Shown: piece by piece, positions 16,431 through 26,100 of the stretch
Numbering within the stretch: the first letter of the stretch is position 1
Layout of the letters: every line of letters begins with the position of its first letter
NCBI GenBank assembly: GCA_052315415.1
Contig: JBLSDH010000013.1
Location: 1 to 44,499, forward strand
Origin: Cuniculiplasma sp052315415
GTDB lineage: Archaea > Thermoplasmatota > Thermoplasmata > Thermoplasmatales > Thermoplasmataceae
DNA length: 44,499 nt
Direction of reading: 5' to 3'
Position numbers and translations under genes: made by a program
The notes under the pieces: model-generated
The model's input: the letters and a program-made list of their open reading frames with translations, nothing else
Databases searched by the model: none
What the model was told of the DNA's origin: nothing

Positions 16431-16552
16431 AAATATAGATGAATATCTTTGTATATAATTTTAAATGTGGAATATTTTAACTTACCAAATTTTAAAGATA
16501 AAATGAAAAAAATTTTCAAAATTATTTAAGTAAAAGTTTATGATTTTGAAAA
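16431..16552. promoter_or_regulatory. Divergent promoter region between egtB and the MFS exporter
   Basis: Toward egtB, GTATATAATT at 16451-16460 lies 21-30 bp before its ATG. Toward the exporter, ATTATTTAAG at 16521-16530 lies 23-32 bp before the GTG start. Both spacings fit archaeal TATA boxes of leaderless genes. Confidence 0.4.
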
Positions 16553-18007
16553 GTGGATAATGAAAACAAATTAATTGCTGCATTACTCATAGGTGTCTTG
16601 ATGGGTGCTGTAGATTCCACAATTGTTTTACTGGCACTCCCTTCCATAAATTCTGCTTTAGATACCACAATACAAACCAGCATTTGGATTATAATCATCT
16701 ATCTGCTTGTAACTGCCGTTGGAACAACCCAGTTTGGACGGGTTGGAGATATAATTCCAAGAAAATATATATTCAATGCTGGCTTGATAATATTTACAAT
16801 AAGCTCAGGCCTCTGCGGTATTTCAGGATCAATATACGAATTAATCGGATTCAGAGGAGTTCAAGCCATAGGTGCAGGATTAATTCAGTCCAATAATGGT
16901 GCAATAATAGCAGATAATTTTCCTCCTCACAGGAGAGGGAGAGTATTTGGTTATACCTCCTTTGGTTACAATGCAGGTGCCATGCTGGGAATAGTACTTG
17001 GAGGAGTAATAACAACATTCATTGGATGGAGGTACATATTTTACATAAATGTTCCAATTGGGTTTTTTGCCATATACATTGCGTTGAAATATCTAAAGAA
17101 AGGGACTCCGGTTAAAAATAAGCTAGATATACTGGGTGCTGTTTTACTTGCATCACTACTAACATTTTTCAGTTATGGTGGAATACAGATAACTTCCAAC
17201 GGTTTTGACGGAATTGCACAACTATTCATTCTTCTAGGTTTAATAACTACAATAATTTTCATCTTTGTTGAAAGGTTCACCAAAAGACCACTTATACCCT
17301 TCCAGGTTTTTAGGATAAGAATACTTTCTTTATCAATAACTGCTGCATTCTTACAGAGTCTTGGCTTTCTTTCTGTTGTATTTCTCATAATCATGTACCT
17401 GCAGGGTGCAAGAGGTCTTTCTCCATTTGCAAGTTCACTTCTCCTTCTTCCTGGATACATTGTAGGGAGCGTGCTTGGACCATATTTTGGAAAACTTACT
17501 GACAGAATAGGATCAAAAATTCCTGCAACTGCAGGCCTCATAATGATGGGTGTTGCTGTACTCATATATGCACAAATTTCACTTACCTCCACATTGCTTC
17601 TCATAATTTTAGCTTCACTGGTTACAGGTATTGGCTCATCACTTTTTTATCCTGCAAACAATAGTGCAGTAATGGCAAATTCACCAAAAGAACTATACGG
17701 AATGTCTTCTGGATTCCTGAGAACAATGTCAAATGTTGGGATGGTTAGTAGTTTCATCATATCATTGTCAATCGCATCATTGAGTATTCCAAGATATCTC
17801 GCATTTGAGGTATTTGCAGGTACAGTAAACCTCTCAGGCATAAATGAGTCAGTGGCTCAGGCACTAATAAATGGAATTCATTCTGCTCTTTACGTATCAT
17901 TTGCAATACTCATGTTAGGAGCACTTATGTCCGCGATAAGAGGTGTTGATGCAAGACAGAAAATGAATAGCGGTGGATCTCTTCAAAAGATTGGTTCAAA
18001 AAATTGA
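16553..18007 (+). CDS. MFS multidrug-type transporter, 14 membrane segments (DHA2-like)
   Basis: A 484-residue major facilitator protein of the 14-helix drug:H+ antiporter group. The first helix has the substrate-export signature GAVDSTIVLLALPSI. Motif A follows in the second loop (FGRVGDIIPRK), motif C-like LGGVITTFIGWRYIFYIN lies before the sixth helix, and a second-half motif reads FGKLTDRIGSKIP. It probably exports small toxic compounds using the proton gradient. The GTG start at 16553 is positioned about 25 bp after a TATA element. It is divergent from egtB and converges on the acyl-CoA enzyme gene with 2 bp between stops. The substrate is unknown. Confidence 0.85.
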   Translation: MDNENKLIAALLIGVLMGAVDSTIVLLALPSINSALDTTIQTSIWIIIIYLLVTAVGTTQFGRVGDIIPRKYIFNAGLIIFTISSGLCGISGSIYELIGFRGVQAIGAGLIQSNNGAIIADNFPPHRRGRVFGYTSFGYNAGAMLGIVLGGVITTFIGWRYIFYINVPIGFFAIYIALKYLKKGTPVKNKLDILGAVLLASLLTFFSYGGIQITSNGFDGIAQLFILLGLITTIIFIFVERFTKRPLIPFQVFRIRILSLSITAAFLQSLGFLSVVFLIIMYLQGARGLSPFASSLLLLPGYIVGSVLGPYFGKLTDRIGSKIPATAGLIMMGVAVLIYAQISLTSTLLLIILASLVTGIGSSLFYPANNSAVMANSPKELYGMSSGFLRTMSNVGMVSSFIISLSIASLSIPRYLAFEVFAGTVNLSGINESVAQALINGIHSALYVSFAILMLGALMSAIRGVDARQKMNSGGSLQKIGSKN

Positions 18008-18009
18008 AA

Positions 18010-19266
18010 TTAAAAACCTGGAAATATTTCCCTGGCATATTTTTCAAGTGTGTCTTTGAAATTGGGATGTGAAATTTTTATCATCTCCCTTGCCCTCTCT
18101 CTCAGATCCTTTCCCTTTAACTTGGCGATTCCGTTTTCAGTAACAATATAATCAACGTGAGCTCTTGTTGTGGTTACACCAGCTCCCTTATCAATAAATG
18201 GTTGAATTTTGCTAATCCCTTTTGGTGTCATGGATGTGATTGCAATTATTGATATTCCCCCCTCAGAGAGTGATGCACCTCTTATGAAATCCATCTGTCC
18301 CCCTACACCTGAAATGATATTCTTTCCAATTGATTCAGCAACCACCTGGCCAGTGATATCAACCTGTACTGCTGAATTGACTGATACCATATTCTTATGT
18401 CTTCTTATTACAGATGTATCATTTGTGTATTCCGAGGATCTAAGAAGAAGTTCAGGATTGTCGTCTATATATTTGTAAAGCCTATCTGTACCCTTCACAA
18501 ATGTTGATACAGAATGGTCCCTGTCAACTGCCTTGTATCTGTTTGTTACTGCACCTTTTTCAATGAGGTTAAGCATACCATCAGAAAACAACTCGGTGTG
18601 AATACCAAGTTCCCTATGACCTTCCAGAGCCTTAAGGGCTGAATTTGGAACCGCACCTATGCCTGCCTGGATAACCGATCTGTCCCTTATTATGGATGAT
18701 ACATTTTCACCTATTTCCTGCTCTATCCTTCCACCAATGGCAGGATTTTCTGGATAAATTTTTTCATTTCCCTCTATCACTATGAAATTATCCTGAATCT
18801 TGACCGTTGAATCCCCAAATGTTCTTGGAATATTTGGACTCTCTATGAGTATTATTTTTTTGCCAGTCTCTATTGCTCTCCTTATACCTATAACGGATGC
18901 ACCAGTTGAAACATTACCATGGGAATCCTTTGATGATACTGTGCTGATGACCAGATCAGGTTTAAGATAATTTTCAATAAAATTTGGAATTTCAGAGAGA
19001 AATATTGGTATGTATGAAGTCACTCCCTTCAGATATGCTTCCCTGGCATTTTTACCTATGAAAAAACTGAAATCCTTGATCCCCTCTTTTTTTTCATTAA
19101 TAAAATATTCATCCCCGGAAATCTCTTCATGATAAAAGGAAAGTTGCTTTCCCTTTGAATTTTCAACCATCTCCTTTATGAAATTAATGGGTGTCTGGGG
19201 AGCAGATTGCAAGTATATTTTGTCACCGTCAGAAATCACATTATGAAAATCGTCCATTGATTTCAT
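18010..19266 (-). CDS. Acetyl-CoA hydrolase/CoA-transferase family protein
   Basis: The 418-residue protein belongs to the family of acetyl-CoA hydrolase and 4-hydroxybutyrate or succinate:acetate CoA-transferases. These work through a glutamyl-CoA intermediate. The region IQAGIGAVPNSALKALEGHR, followed by ELFSDGMLNLIEKG, and the C-terminal TRAHVDYIVTENGIAKLKGK are typical. Whether it hydrolyses acetyl-CoA or transfers CoA cannot be decided here. ATG at 19266. The gene is downstream of the ABC pair on the same strand with 42 bp between, so cotranscription is possible. Confidence 0.82.
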   Translation of the reverse strand: MKSMDDFHNVISDGDKIYLQSAPQTPINFIKEMVENSKGKQLSFYHEEISGDEYFINEKKEGIKDFSFFIGKNAREAYLKGVTSYIPIFLSEIPNFIENYLKPDLVISTVSSKDSHGNVSTGASVIGIRRAIETGKKIILIESPNIPRTFGDSTVKIQDNFIVIEGNEKIYPENPAIGGRIEQEIGENVSSIIRDRSVIQAGIGAVPNSALKALEGHRELGIHTELFSDGMLNLIEKGAVTNRYKAVDRDHSVSTFVKGTDRLYKYIDDNPELLLRSSEYTNDTSVIRRHKNMVSVNSAVQVDITGQVVAESIGKNIISGVGGQMDFIRGASLSEGGISIIAITSMTPKGISKIQPFIDKGAGVTTTRAHVDYIVTENGIAKLKGKDLRERAREMIKISHPNFKDTLEKYAREIFPGF

Positions 19267-19308
19267 TCTAAAATTATATTTATGTGAGAAATAAACTTTT
19301 TTAATTTT

Positions 19309-20208
19309 TCAAATTCTCCACCCAATTGTCTCAATGTATTTTTTTTCAATAACGTTGGTGGGTTCAACCCATTTCACATCATATCCCTTATTTTTGAAAC
19401 TTTCAATCAGATCCATGTTTGAAATGCCATCCTTAACCTCGATTTCCATTGATAGATCTTTCTTTCCAGTTATCCTGCCAAGTGACCCGTCAATTTCATC
19501 AGGCATCTTCTGATCAAATGTTAGCTTCACAACTCTTACATCCTTAAGGTTTGTAATATCCGCTGCGATCTCTCCATTGTTCAGAATTATTACGCGATCT
19601 GCAAGTTCCCTGGCCTCAGACACCAGATGGGTGCTCATAATGACAGTTTTACCCTCCTTTTTGTTTTTTCTGTTTATAATGTCTGAAAATTCTCTCATCC
19701 CAGATGGATCCAGACCGAATGTTGGTTCATCAAGTATGAGTATTTCTGGATCCATGGCAAAGGCACAGGCCAGGGCAAGCCTCTGCTTCATTCCCCGTGA
19801 ATACCCACCGCATTTTGATTCTATGAATGAATCCATTCTTAAAAGTGATGAAAGTGATTTTACCTCTTTTTCTGCCTCTTGCTTGTTGGCACCCTTGATC
19901 CTGCATACATTGTATATTATATCAAATCCCTTTAGGTATGGATAAAATTCTGGTAATTCTATGAGAGGCCCAACCAGTTTTAATGCATTCATGGGATCGT
20001 TGCTCACATTTATACCCTTTATGAGAAGCTCTCCTGTGGTTGGCTTTATGATATTTGTTGAAATTTTGAAGAATGTACTCTTTCCAGCCCCATTTGGACC
20101 GAGCACGACCACAAATTCACCCTGATCAATTGAAAGATTGAAATTTTTGAGGGCTTTGAATTTTCCATAATTTTTTGATAAATTTTTTGCTTCCAGTGAC
20201 AATGACAT
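19309..20208 (-). CDS. ABC transporter ATP-binding protein
   Basis: A 299-residue ATPase subunit. Walker A is GPNGAGKSTFFK, the signature is YSRGMKQRLALA, Walker B is ILILDEPTFGLDPSG, and the switch His is in MSTHLVSEA. The last 80 residues form a small extra domain often seen in ABC-2 exporters. ATG 20208 overlaps the TAA of the permease gene by one base (TAATG), so the two are coupled. It likely drives export of a lipid, peptide or drug; the substrate is unknown. Confidence 0.92.
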   Translation of the reverse strand: MSLSLEAKNLSKNYGKFKALKNFNLSIDQGEFVVVLGPNGAGKSTFFKISTNIIKPTTGELLIKGINVSNDPMNALKLVGPLIELPEFYPYLKGFDIIYNVCRIKGANKQEAEKEVKSLSSLLRMDSFIESKCGGYSRGMKQRLALACAFAMDPEILILDEPTFGLDPSGMREFSDIINRKNKKEGKTVIMSTHLVSEARELADRVIILNNGEIAADITNLKDVRVVKLTFDQKMPDEIDGSLGRITGKKDLSMEIEVKDGISNMDLIESFKNKGYDVKWVEPTNVIEKKYIETIGWRI

Positions 20209-21044
20209 TACTTCACCTCCTTCCTTTCAAATAGTATTGTGGCAGCTCCAATTGATACTATTGCATATATTAGCATTACCAGTGCTGCAGTTATTTCAGT
20301 GTGGAATGATGCTGGAAATGGACTGTTTGATGTGGTTGTTATTCCAAACTGTAAATTTACAAAAACTCTCTCTATGGCAGTTTCAGCATAGTTTAACAGG
20401 TAAAATGGTTTCACCTTATAAAGTAACTCAATCACAATTTCTGCTGCGTTAAAAACTAAAACGTATGTTATTAGCACAACTATGTAAGCATATGTGTTTT
20501 TGTTAAATATGCTTGATACCAGGAATGTGAATGCTGAAATTGCGATTATAAAAAGAACTGTTAGGAGAAAAGCATATAGAAAACCAATCACAAGAAATCC
20601 GTAAATGTACTGAAAGACTGCCAGTTCAAATACAGTATATACAACAGCTATCAGAATTGTTGCAAGAACAGAAGCAAAATACTTTCCTATTAATAGTATA
20701 TATCTGGGAATTGGAAGTGTGAACACATGAAATGCTGTTTTAGTTTCTATTTCACTTGAAATGGCAGGGGACCCAAAAAAGACAGCAGCAAAAACAGGGA
20801 GATAGGAAAGAATAAAATTCCAGAGCCAAGCAAGAACCCTTTCATATGCAGTCGTACCAACTAGTGTTATACCGCCAGCCTTTGCAAAGGTTGGTATTTT
20901 TGATGAATATTTGAATGAAAGGTAAGTCAAGAGTATTGAAACTATAAATGAAAGAATGAGCATAAGATAAAAACTTCTTGAACGGTAATAATTTCTGAAA
21001 TAATAAACAAATGTCTGACTCAGCAGAGATATTTTATTTGTCAT
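20208..21044 (-). CDS. ABC-2 type transporter permease
   Basis: A 278-residue membrane protein with about six hydrophobic segments. The conserved ABC-2 cytoplasmic motif region reads SSEIETKTAFHVFTLPIPR, followed by YILLIGKYFASVLATIL, typical for exporters that move drugs, lipids or NosY-type cargo. It is the membrane partner of the ATPase at 19309-20208. An external loop follows the first segment. The 58 bp upstream separate it from the 21103-22053 surface protein on the same strand, so all may be one unit. Confidence 0.88.
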   Translation of the reverse strand: MTNKISLLSQTFVYYFRNYYRSRSFYLMLILSFIVSILLTYLSFKYSSKIPTFAKAGGITLVGTTAYERVLAWLWNFILSYLPVFAAVFFGSPAISSEIETKTAFHVFTLPIPRYILLIGKYFASVLATILIAVVYTVFELAVFQYIYGFLVIGFLYAFLLTVLFIIAISAFTFLVSSIFNKNTYAYIVVLITYVLVFNAAEIVIELLYKVKPFYLLNYAETAIERVFVNLQFGITTTSNSPFPASFHTEITAALVMLIYAIVSIGAATILFERKEVK

Positions 21045-21102
21045 CAGGAAGACATTTTAATATTATATTAATTAATTGCACAAAAAATTTTTTTGTTTTA
21101 AA

Positions 21103-22053
21103 TTAATTTTTAAAGTTTATGGATGTGTTCAAAAAATTTCCAATAAATAATAAAGGTTCATTTATTGTTACATAAAAATAGTATGAATTATCAACGGATG
21201 ATACAAGACTGATCTTTTGAATGAACTGTGCATTTTTGCTCATCTCAAGATTTAATAATCCATTGATTTCACTTTCAAGTGTCATGTTGTTCGATATAAT
21301 AGTGACATTTCCCAATGTTGTATTCATTTCTCCATATACCCTAAGGTTATCTGACTCAAGTGAAGATATAGTTATACCATTGAGAGCTGAAACGTTTGCT
21401 GATGCATTAAATGGTATTGCTGTGAGTTTTCCATATGAAATCAATGCTGAAATGTTTGTGTAAAATGAAATGGTGTTCATATTCACATTACTAATGCCGG
21501 GAAGAGTGGAAGGATTGAGAAATATTCCTTTTTCATAAACATAAATGCTGAATTTTACTGAACTCAGGTTGCCTATTGTTAGATATGAGAAAACTGATCC
21601 TATGTAAATTGTTTCATTTGTACCAAACAGTGAACTTAGATTTAAACCGGATGCTGATAATCCGTTTACTTTAAGGCCTGAAGCCTGATAAATGCTAAAA
21701 CCGTAGTATGATTCAACTTTTGTCAATGTAACATTAAATGTATTGTTTTTTGTCTGTACCTTTGATGCAGTGCTGTTTTTGTTCAAACTTACTGTGGAAT
21801 TGAAATTGGATAGCAAAGCACTCTTTGTCATGGATGTCACAATCCCTGTATTGTTACCATTGCTGTATATTATCTCTGTGGCATTTGCAAACTGCGTTTG
21901 AACCACGAGTTTAGAATCTGATGGTACAAATTCATATATTGAATGTGAAGGTTGTGATTCGTAATTATAAAGCACATATCCCGCTGGGACAGTAATGCCT
22001 GCAACAATTATTATTGCAATTATGGCTTTTACAGCTGGTATCATTTTTATCAT
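21103..22053 (-). CDS. Surface protein with N-terminal membrane anchor, unknown function
   Basis: About 316 residues. The start MIKMIPAVKAIIAIIIVAG gives one uncleaved membrane segment or signal anchor, followed by an extracellular domain very rich in Ser, Thr, Asn and Gly with many potential N-glycosylation sites. I prefer ATG 22053 because a TATA-like TTTATT lies about 25 bp before it; a TTG at 22074 would add seven residues. It is encoded just upstream of the ABC pair and may act with it or be a separate cell-surface protein. I do not recognise a family. Confidence 0.6.
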   Translation of the reverse strand: MIKMIPAVKAIIAIIIVAGITVPAGYVLYNYESQPSHSIYEFVPSDSKLVVQTQFANATEIIYSNGNNTGIVTSMTKSALLSNFNSTVSLNKNSTASKVQTKNNTFNVTLTKVESYYGFSIYQASGLKVNGLSASGLNLSSLFGTNETIYIGSVFSYLTIGNLSSVKFSIYVYEKGIFLNPSTLPGISNVNMNTISFYTNISALISYGKLTAIPFNASANVSALNGITISSLESDNLRVYGEMNTTLGNVTIISNNMTLESEINGLLNLEMSKNAQFIQKISLVSSVDNSYYFYVTINEPLLFIGNFLNTSINFKN

Positions 22054-22167
22054 TAAAGTAATGAAAGTAATCAAATAAACGTTATGTAAAAAATTTTTTA
22101 CATCACTTACCTGATTTTACTATATAAAAGAATACAAAGATTATCTTTTTAAAGATTCTATACCCTT

Positions 22168-23186
22168 ATGAAATATGTAAGATATTGAAATACGGCTGTA
22201 CTCGTATCCCAGTTGGCGTTTGGAGCAATGACATTTGGGGAGAAAAACCAGTGGAAATTAGGTGGTGTTGGGGCAGAACTTGCGGAAAAGATGATAAAAA
22301 AATCATTTGATGCAGGTATAAATCTATATGATACTGCAGATGTCTACGAATCTGGAGACTCAGAGGTATTACTTGGAAGGGCTTTGAAAAACATCAGGCA
22401 TGAGGTGTTGGTAGCAACCAAGGTAAGAGGAAGAATGGGTCCGGGTATAAACGATCAGGGGCTTTCAATGTATCACATTGAACACTCAATACGGGGTAGC
22501 CTGGAAAGATTAAACTTTGATTATGTAGATATTTATCAATTTCATGGATGGGATGCAATTGGAAACCCACAAGAGATGCTTCTCACAATGGAGAAACTTG
22601 TGAATGAAGGAAAAATACTTTATCCTGCCGTATCTAACTTTTCTTCATGGCAACTATCAATGCTAAATACAATGGCTGAAGAAAGAGGATTGCAGAGATT
22701 CGAAAGTGCACAGATGAACTACAGCCTTTTAAACAGGGATATCGAACACGACATTCTTCAATACATGAATATGAAAAAATATCCCTTCTTGCGTGGAGTC
22801 CTCTCCATGGAGGAGTTCTTTCGGGAAAGTACAGGAAAGGTGAAAAACCCCCTGAGAGCTTCAGAATGGGATCTAGAGGTTTCTTTTTCCCCTATTTTGA
22901 TGAAGAAACAGGATGGAAGATTGTGGATGAGGTGAAAAATATTTCAGAGGAAGTTGGCGCAACCCCTTCTCAGGTCTCCCTGGCCTGGATAATTTCCAAG
23001 GGGCATGTTGCAATAATAGGAGCGAGAACATTGGAGCAGCTTGAGGAGAATCTGGAGAGTGTTAATGTGACACTGAAAAAAGAACAGATTGAAAGGCTGG
23101 ATAAGATAAGTGAGCCCAGACAGGTATATCCTTCATGGATGATACAGAGACAGAACAGCGAGAGGAAAGACACGGTTATTTTGTAG
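22168..23186 (+). pseudogene. Aldo/keto reductase, broken by a TGA and a frameshift
   Basis: The true start is ATG 22168-22170 (MKYVRY), followed by TGA at 22186-22188 where the family has Gly in the pattern RxGNTG, then QLAFGAMTFGEKNQW. The catalytic region shows the Asp-Tyr pair in YDTADVYESGDSEVLLGRAL and a Lys in VLVATKVRG. In the A6 run at 22774-22779 the frame is lost; reading one base back restores AWSPLHGGVLSGKYRKGEKP and continues to the normal end (PSWMIQRQNSERKDTVIL). The frameshift looks like one A lost from the run. Joined, the protein has about 340 residues, the usual length. With two independent lesions it is most likely a dead gene, although a sequencing error at the A run is possible. 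The 3' end overlaps the Lhr gene by 11 bp. Confidence 0.8.
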
Positions 23187-26100
23187 AGACAGAAAAACCA
23201 TTATTTGAAAGTATTTTCATTATTTTTCTTTTATCTGTAATCTCCCCTGTCAATCCTGTTATTTCAATTTCATTCCTGTTTCTTTTAACCTCAATAACAC
23301 TTTCGACCCTGCCCCTGTTCACAAGGAGAAATCCCTTTCCTGTTTTAAACAGGCTCTTTATTATATTTTTGAAAACCCTGAAAAACAGATCCCTGGGGCT
23401 CACAATAAATGGTTCACCATTGCTTACATTTTCATCCCTTATGTACCCTGTTTCCTCAATATCTGGAAATATTGTATATGTAAGATTCATTTCAGAAATT
23501 AACTTTGAAAGAGCCTTTGAATAGAGAGCGTGGTCACTGTTTAATGATAGGGACCTGAAAAGATCAAAATTAATCTGGCCAAAATACTCCAGAATCCCTT
23601 TTATGAATTTCTCTGCCGCCTCCTCTTTATCAAATTTCTCTGGAACTATCCTCAATGTTCCATCTGAATTCTTGCATATAACACATGAATCATAAAGTTG
23701 AGAAATGATCATTCTACCCTTTTCTATACCCAACCCGCTTTCAAGGATCAGCTCACCCTCTGTGTATCGTTCTCCAATAACCAGTTTAATTATACCTTTC
23801 TCTTCCTCACCCATGCTTTTTGATCTCAATGATCTGAAAATTGAAATGGCCTCTATAGGGGCAATTGATTGAACTGCTGCAGGGCCGCAGAAAGTGAACA
23901 TGAGGTCTGATCGAAGCAGCATATCAACATCAGCCCATGATATCCCATATCTCAGGGATTCGCTGGGCTCTCTTAAACCGAGGATTAGTGAAGGCATGAC
24001 GTCAATAGCAGTGCCCTGTATTGCTCTTAGTTTTCCATAAAATTTTAATGAATGATTGAAACTGTCCTCAACATACATTATCCTTGCATTTTCTTTTTTA
24101 CCATTTTTGTATGCCACAGAACCAACTTTTTTGAATCCCAGTTTTTCTATTTGAGAATATAGCTTTGAATTACATTCTGTGAATATTATATCCAGTGGTG
24201 AGAAATTCTTTTCCACATATCTTATGACAGAATAAACGGCCCCATCTTTTTCCTCTGATATCTGGTGTATCCAGAATATATTATCCTTTAATTTATAAGA
24301 AATGAGACAGTTCATTGCATTTTTTGAAAAAAATGCACCATTGAATGGAGAATCATGAGAAACTACCCTCCTGAAATTTATGAATACAGGATCGTCAATG
24401 GGAAGTATTATGTCTTCACCATCAACCTTCTCAAGCGTTCCATAATATGTTCCACCTGATCCTGAATTTTCTTGTATTCCATCCAGGTCACCTTTTTTAA
24501 TATAAAACCAGAAAGATGACATAATTTCATTTTGCGTCAATGGCCCTGAAAATTTCAGGAGAGTTTTCATAGCATCATTTCTTGTCATTTTTGAAATTCT
24601 GCATTTTGAATACATGTTGTTTTCATTCAATGAGACCAGAACCCTGTGTTCAAGACCTTTCATTATTTGTTTAACATCTTTAATATCGATTGAAAGATGC
24701 CTGGATATACCATCAAGAGAAGCATTACCATATGAGAGAAAATCAAGAATTTTCTGCTCAGTTTCATTTAAATCCTCTTTCCTAAGCACCTGAAGACACA
24801 TTGCCATTTTTTCGTTCATAATTGTCATTTTGTGTTTGAAGAAATGACCCCTTAATGTTCTTACTGAGAGAGGTTTTAAACTATCCACTCTTATTTTCAT
24901 TGAATCTTCCGATACATAAAATCCAATGTTCTCCATGTATTGATCAGGATCACTGTATTTTTTGAGAAATCTGCCTATCCTGTCCCTTGCAGGATCATTA
25001 TTTTTAAACTCCAGGAGTTTTTCCAGATCCTCCTTTAGAATGTATTGTTTTGCAAATACTGGAGTTATATAATCGAATAATGCAATGCCCTTTGATACCA
25101 GTAAATCCAGTGTCTTTGTGATCTTTTCCCTGTCTCCTGGTATTTTTACAAGTATTTCATCCAGGGTCATTGGACCCATGGAATAGAGAAGGGAATGAAT
25201 CAGTTTTTCGTATGAATAATTATCTGACATTAAGTCAACATTTTCCTCTACCAAATGATATTCCACCTGATCATCCCTGTATTTTCTGTAAATGAGATAC
25301 ATTGATTCAAGATCATTTATTGCAGTTTTAACATCCTGTTCCTGTTTCTTTAATAATGAAGAAATTTCTTTTATTGTTTTACCCTTACAGATTTTAAGAA
25401 TTTCCATATCAATTTCCTTAAGTTCCCTGACCCTTCTGAAATTTTCACTGAAAAACTTGAATCTGTCTGGAATTGTAAAATAAGTGCTCCTCAAATATAT
25501 ACTTACAAGTTTTCCATCATTTACCAGTTTTCTTCCCATTTCAACAATATTTTCATTTTTCTCAGTTGAATATGGAAATGGAGAGTTGACTCTGTTTCTC
25601 GCTATATCTATGAAAGGAAAATATTCAAGAAGTTTCAAGTATGAATCTTCATCATGTACAGATGGAATCTTATTTTTGAAATATTCTTCAACAATCTTGG
25701 AATCTTTTATCTTAAAATCCATCAGTTCTGTTCCGTAAACTCTGTCAAGTATACGACTCTGAAGCTCCCTCATCAATTTGGCACGATCCTCCATAAGTAC
25801 TACGTCACTAACCCCAGCAAGTACTAGGGAGAGTGAGAAGGGAGAAGCCTCTTTCGAATATTCAATTATCTCATAATTTTTACCATCTATGACCTCTTTC
25901 ACATATTGTTCTGCAGCTGGCACATCCATAAGGTCTTCCATGATCTCACGATATGTTTCCTTTATTACAGGAAAATCTGGAATTTCTTCAAGTGCCCTGA
26001 GAAGCCTGTCACTTCTTAATTGCTGGATAGCAGTTGAAACTTCATGCCCCTTATACCTTCTGAGTATCATGAATGAACGAGCGGCACACTGCCTGAATCT

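Noticed and set aside
22774..22780. Programmed -1 frameshift in the aldo/keto reductase
   Set aside because: The same gene also carries an in-frame TGA near the start and no stimulatory structure is visible, so decay is more likely.
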